From JBBQLG01 sp964251665 (GTDB taxonomy: Bacteria > Bacteroidota > Bacteroidia > Cytophagales > Spirosomataceae): a stretch of DNA of 64,000 nucleotides. Position 1 is the stretch's first letter. Each line of letters begins with the position of its first letter. The stretch spans positions 1-64,000 of the forward strand of contig CAXUKO010000026.1 of NCBI GenBank assembly GCA_964251665.1. The letters run 5' to 3'. Positions 33,112 to 40,393 of this stretch are shown in pieces. The notes under the pieces are model-generated. The model saw nothing but the letters and a program-made list of their open reading frames with translations, had not been told where the DNA came from and searched no databases. The position numbers and the translations under genes were made by a program.

Positions 33112-34404
33112 ATGACACAGAGCGAAGAACTTTTCGAGAAAGCCCGGACGCTGATTCCGGGGGGCGTGAACTCGCCCGTGCGGGCTTTTCGGGCCGTGGG
33201 TGGAACTCCCTTATTTATTAAGTCGGCCAAAGGACCGTACATCTACGACGAAGATGATCGGCAATACATCGAACTCATTAATTCCTGGGGACCGATGATT
33301 TTGGGTCATGCCTTCGAGCCGGTCGAGGAAGCCGTCCGCGAAGCCATTCAGTACTCGTTTTCGTTTGGTGCGCCGACCCGCAAAGAGGTCGAAATGGCCG
33401 AATTAATTACCCAGATGGTGCCTTCGGTTGAGAAAGTGCGCATGGTTAATTCCGGCACGGAAGCGACGATGGCGGCCATTCGGGTGGCGCGCGGATTTAC
33501 GGGTCGTGATAAAATCATTAAGTTCGAGGGGTGTTACCACGGCCACGCCGATTCGTTCCTGATTGCGGCCGGCAGTGGTGTTATGACAATGGGTTCGCCC
33601 GATTCACCCGGCGTAACGAAAGCGACTGCACTCGATACGCTGACCGCGCCTTACAATGATTTGGCTTCCGTAGAAACGCTGGTGGCTAACAATCAGAACC
33701 AGATCGCTGCGCTGATACTGGAGCCGGTGGTTGGTAATATGGGCTGCGTTCTGCCCGAAGCCGGCTTTCTGGAAGGCTTGCGTGCCATCTGCGATCGCGA
33801 AGGCATTATCCTTATTTTCGATGAGGTGATGACCGGTTTCCGGCTGGCCAAAGGGGGGGCACAGGAACGGTTTAGCATCAAACCGGACTTAACCACAATG
33901 GGTAAAATCATTGGCGGTGGTATGCCGGTAGGTGCCTACGGTGGCCGGGCCGACATCATGAACATTGTGTCGCCCGCCGGACCCGTTTATCAGGCTGGTA
34001 CGCTGTCGGGTAACCCCATCGCTATGTCGGCAGGATTGGCCATGCTGCACCACCTCAACGATCACCCGGAGGTGTACACGCGTCTGGATGAGACAGGGGA
34101 GAAGCTTACATCCGGTTTCCGGGCCAGTATTCAAAAGCTTGGGTTAAATTTTACCATTAACCACATCGGCTCCATGTTCACCCTGTTCATGACCGACCGC
34201 TCCGTTTCGAATTTCGCGGATGCAAAAACGTGCGATCTGCCCTTGTTCGGCCGTTATTTCCACGCCATGCTGAAGCGGGGTATCTACTTCCCACCGTCGC
34301 AGTTCGAGAGCCTGTTCGTATCCACTGCGCTGACAGATGAGTTAATTGAGCAGGTGATTCAGGCAAATGAAGAAGCACTGGCCGAGGTTATAACAACGGT
34401 CTGA
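33112..34404 (+). CDS. hemL: Glutamate-1-semialdehyde 2,1-aminomutase
   Basis: A 430-residue PLP aminomutase that makes 5-aminolevulinate in the C5 haem pathway. It has LIPGGVNSPVRAFRAVGGTP at the N-terminus, MVNSGTEATMAAIRVARGFT near 120, the cofactor Asp in ILIFDEVMTGFR near 240, and the PLP lysine in TTMGKIIGGGMPVGAYGG (near 267). Length and motifs are canonical. Its haem/sirohaem product feeds, among others, the sirohaem enzyme encoded by cobA and the sulfite reductase in the same window. Confidence 0.95.
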   Translation: MTQSEELFEKARTLIPGGVNSPVRAFRAVGGTPLFIKSAKGPYIYDEDDRQYIELINSWGPMILGHAFEPVEEAVREAIQYSFSFGAPTRKEVEMAELITQMVPSVEKVRMVNSGTEATMAAIRVARGFTGRDKIIKFEGCYHGHADSFLIAAGSGVMTMGSPDSPGVTKATALDTLTAPYNDLASVETLVANNQNQIAALILEPVVGNMGCVLPEAGFLEGLRAICDREGIILIFDEVMTGFRLAKGGAQERFSIKPDLTTMGKIIGGGMPVGAYGGRADIMNIVSPAGPVYQAGTLSGNPIAMSAGLAMLHHLNDHPEVYTRLDETGEKLTSGFRASIQKLGLNFTINHIGSMFTLFMTDRSVSNFADAKTCDLPLFGRYFHAMLKRGIYFPPSQFESLFVSTALTDELIEQVIQANEEALAEVITTV

Positions 34405-34437
34405 TTCTCCTTTCATGCGTTATCTGCCCGTGTGGTT

Positions 34438-34881
34438 ATGGAAATGAATAGACTACTGAAAGGGCTGTTTCTGCTGGCAACATTTGGCGCGGTTTGCGGT
34501 ACAGTAGCGGGCGTTTTTTTTGGTACTTGTGCTGTTTTCTTTTTTGTTTCTCCAGTGCTACTGCCCCTGAAAGAAGTTATGATTATGCTCCTGTATGGTT
34601 GGGTTATAGGCGCATTAACTGGACTTTTGCCAGGAGTACTATATGGTCTGGCCAGTTTTAACTCCGTCAAAACATGGCATTGGGCGCTTGATGGTGGTTT
34701 TTGGGGCGGGGTTGGTTTTCTATTAATTACGATGATCACCGATATCAGGTTCTCCTGGGCCGCCTTGCTGATCTGCACCTTATGTGGCTTCTTTGCCGGG
34801 ATGTTAAATGGTGTTTTTTCCAACTGGTGGGGCCGTAAACTTCATGCCGAAGCAGTAACGCTGCTTCGGCGAACTACCTAA
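34438..34881 (+). CDS. Small integral membrane protein, unknown
   Basis: A 147-residue hydrophobic protein with four predicted TM segments: LFLLATFGAVCGTVAGVFFG, EVMIMLLYGWVIGALTGLLP, WALDGGFWGGVGFLLITMIT and FSWAALLICTLCGFFAGMLN. The many Gly and small residues suggest tight helix packing. I do not recognise a family. The start is ATG 34438 (MEMNRLLKG); a GTG two codons earlier is possible. Its stop overlaps the next gene's start by 1 bp (TAATG), so it is translationally coupled to the GT2 gene and might be its membrane partner. Confidence 0.6.
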   Translation: MEMNRLLKGLFLLATFGAVCGTVAGVFFGTCAVFFFVSPVLLPLKEVMIMLLYGWVIGALTGLLPGVLYGLASFNSVKTWHWALDGGFWGGVGFLLITMITDIRFSWAALLICTLCGFFAGMLNGVFSNWWGRKLHAEAVTLLRRTT

Positions 34882-35849
34882 TGTACTTCTCCGTCGTTAT
34901 CCCCGTTTATAATCGCCCCGATGAGTTTCGGGAACTGCTGACCAGCTTAACCCGCCAGACGTACACAAACTTCGAGGTACTCGTGGTCGAAGATGGGTCA
35001 ACAATGACCTCCGATGCAGTTGTAGCGTCATTTAGGGAGCAACTCAATCTACGTTATTTCATAAAAGAAAACACCGGGCAGGGCTTTAGCCGCAACTACG
35101 GGTTCGACCGGGCCGCGGGTGACTATTTTGTCGTCTTTGATTCGGACGCAGTTGTGCCACCCGCCTATTTTGAGCGGGTGCTCGCCCATTTACAAACTGA
35201 CCCGCTCGATGCCTATGGCGGCCCCGACGCGGCCAGTCCCGATTTTACAAGCGTACAAAAGGCAATCTCCTACGCCATGACCTCGCCGTTCACGACAGGT
35301 GGTATTCGTGGACGCAAACAAAATGCGGGTGGCCAGTTCTTGCCCCGTAGTTTCAACATGGGTCTGTCGCGAAAAACGTATCAGGAAACGGGTGGATTCG
35401 CTAAAACTAACCTCGGCGAAGACATGGAACTCAGCACCCGGCTCATCCGGCTGGGCTACCGTGTCGGCTTAATTGCGGAGGCTGTCGTGTACCACAAACG
35501 CCGAGGTACATTTGGCGCATTCTTTCGGCAGATTATCAACTTTGGCCGAACCCGTGTCTTGCTGAACCGGCAGTATGGCATTCCCATAAAACTGGTGCAC
35601 ACATTTCCGGTGGTGTTTACCCTGGGATTACTGGCAATACCCCTGCTGGTCGGATTTATACCTGTTTTGAGCAGGCTGACTATAGCGGGCTACGGATTGT
35701 TCGCCGTACTGGTGCTGGCCCATTCTGCCTGGCAGGAACATAGCGTATGGGTGGGTATACAAAGCGTGTTGGCATCCTTTGTGCAGTTGACAGCCTACGG
35801 CGCTGGATTCCTGAAGGAGTTGTTTTTACCTGTAAATAAAGAGAACTAA
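34881..35849 (+). CDS. GT2 glycosyltransferase, membrane anchored
   Basis: A 322-residue GT-A enzyme: MYFSVVIPVYNRPDEFRELL, VLVVEDGSTMTSD (near 38), NTGQGFSRNYGFDRAAGDYF, and VVFDSDAVVPPAYF with the DxD-like metal site (SDA, near 92). NLGEDMELSTRLIRLGYRVG (near 180) holds the ED acceptor motif. C-terminal hydrophobic segments (FPVVFTLGLLAIPLLVGFIP and following) give two or three TM helices. It may assemble surface polysaccharide or glycolipid. It is coupled to the small membrane protein upstream by a 1-bp overlap. Confidence 0.82.
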   Translation: MYFSVVIPVYNRPDEFRELLTSLTRQTYTNFEVLVVEDGSTMTSDAVVASFREQLNLRYFIKENTGQGFSRNYGFDRAAGDYFVVFDSDAVVPPAYFERVLAHLQTDPLDAYGGPDAASPDFTSVQKAISYAMTSPFTTGGIRGRKQNAGGQFLPRSFNMGLSRKTYQETGGFAKTNLGEDMELSTRLIRLGYRVGLIAEAVVYHKRRGTFGAFFRQIINFGRTRVLLNRQYGIPIKLVHTFPVVFTLGLLAIPLLVGFIPVLSRLTIAGYGLFAVLVLAHSAWQEHSVWVGIQSVLASFVQLTAYGAGFLKELFLPVNKEN

Positions 35850-35954
35850 CCCACTTTTGGACATGTTATCATTTATACGGTTTTAGGCAGGTTTGCCGAT
35901 ACATTGTTCTACTTTTATTCGTTGTAAAGAGAATTGACTAAACAAAACAACACT

Positions 35955-36308
35955 ATGGCACCGCTCCCGAAGCCTCCGGGCCAGCGTCTGATTAAACGCA
36001 TGACCACCCGCACGAAGTGGCTGATTCTGTCGCCCATCAGCCTGATTATAATTGGGTATGGGCTGTGCGTCTTTAACGGAGCAGGCTACGCTAAACAGAA
36101 TAACGCTCCGTTTGAGCAGTGGTTCTGGCTGGGTACGTATAGCCTCGTGCTGATTAATGGAGGCTTGTGTCTGCTGGGGCAGGCGATTCGCTACCGGGTG
36201 ATGATGGATACCCGTCGGATTGTCCGGCAGCGGCTGCGCAAATATGAGCGCGAACAGCATAAAAAACGAAGAACCCCGCTCGGTCATCAACGCCGGGACG
36301 GGGTCTGA
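35955..36308 (+). CDS. Small two-TM membrane protein, unknown
   Basis: A 117-residue protein starting MAPLPKPPGQRLIKRMTTRT. Two TM helices are evident (LILSPISLIIIGYGLCVFNG and WLGTYSLVLINGGLCLLGQA), with a strongly basic C-terminal tail (RRIVRQRLRKYEREQHKKRR) that would face the cytoplasm. No family recognised. ATG 35955 is chosen over an upstream TTG at 35934. It converges on a small basic gene across a shared terminator. Confidence 0.6.
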   Translation: MAPLPKPPGQRLIKRMTTRTKWLILSPISLIIIGYGLCVFNGAGYAKQNNAPFEQWFWLGTYSLVLINGGLCLLGQAIRYRVMMDTRRIVRQRLRKYEREQHKKRRTPLGHQRRDGV

Positions 36309-36320
36309 AACGAATGAACC

Positions 36321-36352
36321 AATCGCGGAGTCGTGTTGTCGGCTCCGCGATT
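36321..36352. terminator. Bidirectional terminator
   Basis: Perfect 10-bp stem aatcgcggag/ctccgcgatt (36321-36330, 36343-36352) with a 12-nt loop, followed by TTTTTTA on the plus strand. It lies between two convergent genes. Confidence 0.82.
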
Positions 36353-36357
36353 ATTTT

Positions 36358-36522
36358 TTAGGCAGCAGCCTGCGCTTTCTTCTCGGCAAACGAAGCTTTG
36401 ATGGCTTCAACATCAACATTCTTGATATCGGGCTTCAGGAGCAGTTGCTTAATGCGGGCGACCTTGTTATTGGCGCGGGCGTAGTTCTTGCGTGTTTTGC
36501 GGTTTAATTTGGTAACTCCCAT
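36358..36522 (-). CDS. Small basic protein (54 aa), unknown
   Basis: A complete 54-residue frame encodes MGVTKLNRKTRKNYARANNK, then VARIKQLLLKPDIKNVDVEA, IKASFAEKKAQAAA and a stop. It is rich in Lys, Arg and Ala, with a helical amphipathic C-terminus, similar in style to small ribosomal or nucleic-acid-binding proteins. Clean start and stop codons, a facing terminator and coding-like composition argue that it is real. I think I recall similar short MGVTKL proteins in other Cytophagales, but the role is unknown to me. Confidence 0.65.
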   Translation of the reverse strand: MGVTKLNRKTRKNYARANNKVARIKQLLLKPDIKNVDVEAIKASFAEKKAQAAA

Positions 36523-36663
36523 GATACGTATGTGCTAAAAACTTGATTTTCAAAACAAGAGCGCAAAAATAAGGCTTTTGCCTGAGAATAGAAACCGCTG
36601 CCCCGGCTTTAGTTTGTAATTTTGCCCGTACCCGCTTCGGCGCGGGGCCGCTCAGGCGGTCTA

Positions 36664-36724
36664 ACCGGACGCCCACGTCCGGTTTGCTTTGCCAGTCAAC
36701 GACCGGACGTGGGCGTCCGGGGTA
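36664..36724. repeat. Palindrome family B, copy 3
   Basis: Units accggacgcccacgtccggt (36664-36683) and the inverted accggacgtgggcgtccgg (36702-36720). Each unit is itself nearly palindromic (ccggacg...cgtccgg). It ends about 12 bp before the hisS start; upstream in-frame codons that cross it should not be used. Confidence 0.85.
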
Positions 36725-36732
36725 CGCATACC

Positions 36733-38112
36733 ATGCAAAAACCATCCCTGCCGAAAGGCACCCGCGATTTTGGGCCCGAGCAAATGAGCAAACGGCTTTT
36801 TATCTTCGATACCATCCGGCAAACCTTCAAACGCTACGGCTTTCAACCCCTCGAAACACCGGCTCAGGAAAACCTGTCCGTTTTGATGGGTAAATACGGT
36901 GATGAAGGCGATCAGCTTCTTTTTAAAATTCTAAATTCCGGCGATTTTGCGGGTTCAGTCACATCGGACGACGTTGCCGGGGGATCAAAAAAACTCTTAC
37001 CCAGGATTGCTGAAAAAGGCCTGCGCTACGACCTGACAGTGCCGTTTGCCCGGTACATCGTGATGAACCGCCACGCGCTGACACTTCCCTTTAAACGCTA
37101 CCAGATGCAACCCGTCTGGCGGGCTGACCGACCTCAGAAAGGCCGTTACCGCGAGTTCTACCAGTGCGACGCCGACGTTGTTGGTACCGACTCACTCCTT
37201 TGTGAAGCGGAGATTGTGCTGATGCTGCACGAAGTACTCCGCAATCTGGGAGTTCAGGATTTTACGGTGAAGATTAATAATCGGAAGGTACTAACGGGTA
37301 TTGCCGAAGTTATTGGCGCAGGGGACGGTCCGACGAATCGGCAGGAGGTCGCGTTAACCGTTGCGATTGATAAGCTGGACAAAATTGGCAAAGAGAAAGT
37401 CCTGGACGAACTGCGGGAACGGGGTTTTTCCGAAGAGGCTATCCTGAAACTTGATCCTTTGTTTTCATTCGGCGAATCGGCTTCGGAAACGTTCGCGGGT
37501 ATGAAAACCTGGCTGGCTGAATCGCTAACCGCTCAGCAGGGCATTGCTGAACTGGAAGAAGTGTGGCAATTAGTAAACCAATACGGGCTGGAAGATCCAC
37601 AACTGCAATTTGACGTTACGCTGGCCCGGGGCTTATCGTATTATACCGGAGCTATTTTTGAAGTTAAAGCGGGCGGAGTCAACATCGGTAGCATTAGTGG
37701 GGGCGGCCGTTACGACAACCTGACCGGAGCCTTCGGGCAACCCGGCTTGTCGGGCGTCGGTATCTCCTTTGGTGTTGATCGGATTTACGACGTCATGGAG
37801 GAATTGAAACTTTTCCCGCCCGACGCCCAACAAAGCACCACCGTTCTGCTGATTCCATTCGACAATGACGCCCGCAAAGTGGCTCTTCCCTTACTCACCC
37901 AACTGCGGGGTCAGGATATTGCCGCTGAGGTATACCCGGATCTGGCAAAGGTGAAGAAGATGCTGGATTACGCCAACGCCAAAGCAATCCCGTATGTGGT
38001 GCTGATTGGTTCAGAGGAGGTACAAACGGGCCTGTTAACGCTGAAGAACATGCTCACGGGCGAGCAGAAGAAACTGACGGCTGATGAGGTACTAAAGATG
38101 GTAAAAGGTTAA
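36733..38112 (+). CDS. hisS: Histidyl-tRNA synthetase
   Basis: A 459-residue class II synthetase. Start ATG 36733 (MQKPSLPKGTRDFGPEQM) is the natural N-terminus; longer in-frame reading would translate a palindromic repeat. Motifs: GLRYDLTVPFARYIVMN, the motif-2 loop in GRYREFYQCDADVVG, the HisA-type motif LARGLSYYTGAIFEV, and motif 3 GGGRYDNLTGAFGQPGLSGV GIS region. The C-terminal anticodon-binding domain begins near 365 (TTVLLIPFDNDARKVALPLL). A TAATTTTG -7-like box at 36617-36624 may drive it. Confidence 0.95.
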   Translation: MQKPSLPKGTRDFGPEQMSKRLFIFDTIRQTFKRYGFQPLETPAQENLSVLMGKYGDEGDQLLFKILNSGDFAGSVTSDDVAGGSKKLLPRIAEKGLRYDLTVPFARYIVMNRHALTLPFKRYQMQPVWRADRPQKGRYREFYQCDADVVGTDSLLCEAEIVLMLHEVLRNLGVQDFTVKINNRKVLTGIAEVIGAGDGPTNRQEVALTVAIDKLDKIGKEKVLDELRERGFSEEAILKLDPLFSFGESASETFAGMKTWLAESLTAQQGIAELEEVWQLVNQYGLEDPQLQFDVTLARGLSYYTGAIFEVKAGGVNIGSISGGGRYDNLTGAFGQPGLSGVGISFGVDRIYDVMEELKLFPPDAQQSTTVLLIPFDNDARKVALPLLTQLRGQDIAAEVYPDLAKVKKMLDYANAKAIPYVVLIGSEEVQTGLLTLKNMLTGEQKKLTADEVLKMVKG

Positions 38113-38173
38113 AGGCTTACAATGAACCTGTTTAGAATTAGTTGTTACCCAATTTCGGAAATAGTTTGGAGGT

Positions 38174-38284
38174 GGTTTTTGTCATCCTGACGCAGCCGGG
38201 CGGCCGGTGCCGAAGGATCTTAGCGACCCAATTTCTAAGATCCTTCGGCACCGGCCGCCCGGCTGCGTCAAGATGACAAAAACC
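38174..38284. repeat. Long palindrome, family A copy 2
   Basis: 49-nt arms 38174-38222 and 38236-38284 with one mismatch and a 13-nt loop. The outer ends (ggtttttgtcatcctgacg) and the loop-proximal ends (aaggatctta) match the copy at 8068-8158. The middle differs (a GC-rich segment with gccgggcggccggtgcc). The rest of the 38113-38401 gap shows no gene. Confidence 0.9.
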
Positions 38285-38401
38285 ATTTAGTGTATAAAAG
38301 AGTACGGATTTCCATGTGTGGCGGAGATTGATTTTGTCGTAATGGAGAATGAATCATGACAAAATTTGCCCTGCCTTTAGTGTGAATGTAACATCACAAG
38401 T

Positions 38402-39472
38402 ATGAACGCCATAATCCCGAGCCCTTCAAAAACGAAGCAGCATTTTGATATTCTTGATGGAATGCGCGGAATTGCTGCGTTTGCGGTCGTGGTTTTCCAT
38501 TTTATGGAGTGGGTTTATACCGACCCCAGCAAAAACTTTATCGGTCACGGTTTCCTGGCTGTAGACTTTTTCTTCTGCTTGTCGGGCTTCGTTATCGGCT
38601 ACGCGTATGATAACCGCATCCGGCAAACAGGCATCCTTGAATTTTTCAAACTGCGCCTGATCCGCCTACACCCGTTAGTGGTTTTAGGGTCAGTATTGGG
38701 ATTGCTGGGGTTTCTTCTCGACCCTTTCGTCGCTCAGGCCGGGTTGTACGGCGTTGGTAACCTGTTGCTGACGTTTGTTTGCTCCGTTTTCCTGATTCCC
38801 CTGCCTATCATGAAGGAGCGTGCGTTTAACCTGTTTAGCTTCAATGCGCCTTCCTGGTCTTTGTTCTGGGAGTATGTTGCCAATATCGTATACGCCGTAG
38901 CGCTTTACCGAATCAGTCGCCGATTGCTTATGGTATTGATACTGGTGGCTGCGGCTGCCTTGTGTCTGGTTAGCTATCGAACTGGAAACTTGCTGGGCGG
39001 CTGGGCCGGGTCCAATTTCTGGGATGGCTGCGCCCGGGTATCGTATTCGTTTCTGGCGGGATTATTCATCTATCGGGCCAACTGGATTATAAAGAACAAG
39101 CTTGGTTTTCTAGACATGGCCGCCTTACTCACACTGGCTTTCCTGGTGCCGTTCACCCCCTGGAACTGGCTGACCGAGCCGCTGATTGTGCTGGTCTATT
39201 TCCCACTGCTAATTGCCTTAGGGGCCGGAACGGAGGTATCACCTGCTCTCCGAAACTTATGCCAGTTGTCGGGTAATATCTCCTACCCGCTCTATATGAC
39301 GCACTACGCTGCTATCTGGATGTTCGGCAATTATTATACGATTAATAAACCGGGAACGACCCAACTGGGGCTAATCATCACCATCGGAACCGTACTTTTA
39401 GTTGGCTTTGGGTATTTCGTAATGGTGGTTTATGACATACCCGTTCGGAGATATTTGGCTGGCAGATACTAA
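38402..39472 (+). CDS. Acyltransferase family 3 (OafA-like)
   Basis: A 356-residue membrane acyltransferase. It opens with the family signature HFDILDGMRGIAAFAVVVFH (catalytic His pair region with FHFMEWVY) and continues DFFFCLSGFVIGYAYDNRIR, the expected Arg-containing motif FFKLRLIRLHPL, and about ten TM segments to the C-terminus. Such proteins O-acylate surface polysaccharides or lipids. No paired exporter is visible, and it stands alone between a large palindrome and the convergent cobA gene. Confidence 0.86.
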   Translation: MNAIIPSPSKTKQHFDILDGMRGIAAFAVVVFHFMEWVYTDPSKNFIGHGFLAVDFFFCLSGFVIGYAYDNRIRQTGILEFFKLRLIRLHPLVVLGSVLGLLGFLLDPFVAQAGLYGVGNLLLTFVCSVFLIPLPIMKERAFNLFSFNAPSWSLFWEYVANIVYAVALYRISRRLLMVLILVAAAALCLVSYRTGNLLGGWAGSNFWDGCARVSYSFLAGLFIYRANWIIKNKLGFLDMAALLTLAFLVPFTPWNWLTEPLIVLVYFPLLIALGAGTEVSPALRNLCQLSGNISYPLYMTHYAAIWMFGNYYTINKPGTTQLGLIITIGTVLLVGFGYFVMVVYDIPVRRYLAGRY

Positions 39473-39518
39473 GAAACAGTGTTGGTTAATAAGCTTGTTG
39501 ACGTTACCAGCCATCCTG

Positions 39519-40280
39519 TTATGGAGTTGATAGCTCCGCCTGCAAGGGCGCCAGTTCCTTTATTAGCGATTCTTTGCCAAGCCGGGCTACCTCGCCAATG
39601 ACAATCACCGCCGGATTGTCAAGTTTTGATTCAGTTACCTTCGCTACAATGTCGGCTATCTGGCCAATGACCACCCGCTGTTCGGGCAGTGTACCGTGCT
39701 GCACAATGGCAACCGGTGTTTCTGACTTGCCCACCTTGGCGAACAGGGCCGTAATCTCGGTCAGCTTATGCATACCCATCAGCACAACGACCGTGGCCGA
39801 CGACTGAGCCGCCAGTTGCAGATCGCGCGATAGCTGGCCTTCTTTGGTGGTACCGGTCACCACCCAGAAGCTTTCCGAGACACCCCGCGTTGTCAGGGGA
39901 ATACCGGCGCTGGCAGGAACGGCATAACTGCTCGAAAGACCAGGAATCACCTCCGTTTCGATACCATGCTGCTGAGCGTACTCCATTTCTTCATAACCCC
40001 GCCCGAAAATGAACGAGTCGCCCCCTTTCAGGCGCACCACATGGCCATAGTGTTGAGCGTAATGCACGATCAGCGGGTTTATCTCTTCCTGCATGCAGGA
40101 GTAGGCCCCCCGGCGTTTGCCGACGTATACCTTAAGCGCATCAGGGCGGCAATAGTCCAGCAGTTCCGGTGCCACCAGCGCGTCGTACATGACAACGTCG
40201 GCCGCCTGAAGCGCCTTAATGCCTTTCAGCGTTATCAGTTCCGGATCACCCGGACCCGCACCTACGAGGGTAAGTTTCAT
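39519..40280 (-). CDS. cobA: Uroporphyrinogen-III C-methyltransferase
   Basis: A 253-residue SAM-dependent tetrapyrrole methylase. Start ATG 40280 (MKLTLVGAGPGDPELITLKG) is preferred over an overlapping TTG. Motifs: VMYDALVAPELLDYC, YVGKRRGAYSCMQEEINPLI, VVRLKGGDSFIFGRGYEEME, VIPGLSSSYAVPASAGIPLT TRGVS. It makes precorrin-2, the first step to sirohaem. Placed directly downstream of the sulfite/nitrite reductase gene on the same strand, it supplies that enzyme's cofactor. Confidence 0.92.
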   Translation of the reverse strand: MKLTLVGAGPGDPELITLKGIKALQAADVVMYDALVAPELLDYCRPDALKVYVGKRRGAYSCMQEEINPLIVHYAQHYGHVVRLKGGDSFIFGRGYEEMEYAQQHGIETEVIPGLSSSYAVPASAGIPLTTRGVSESFWVVTGTTKEGQLSRDLQLAAQSSATVVVLMGMHKLTEITALFAKVGKSETPVAIVQHGTLPEQRVVIGQIADIVAKVTESKLDNPAVIVIGEVARLGKESLIKELAPLQAELSTP

Positions 40281-40283
40281 CAA

Positions 40284-40393
40284 GTGATTGAATAGTTGAA
40301 TGATTGACTGATAGAATAATTGATTGATTGAGTGATAGAATGATTGAATAGGTCAAATGAAGCTATTCAATCATTCTATCACTCAATCAATCA
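40284..40393. repeat. Hairpin of short tandem repeats (family C, copy 3)
   Basis: Left: gattgaatagttgaatgatt and further 7-8 nt units to about 40350; right: attcaatcattctatcactc and similar complementary units. It fills the sulfite reductase-cobA gap and contains the reductase stop codon (40391-40393). Confidence 0.8.

Noticed and set aside
36622..36732. Longer N-terminus for hisS
   Set aside because: It would translate a family-B palindrome; HisRS conserved sequence begins at 36733.
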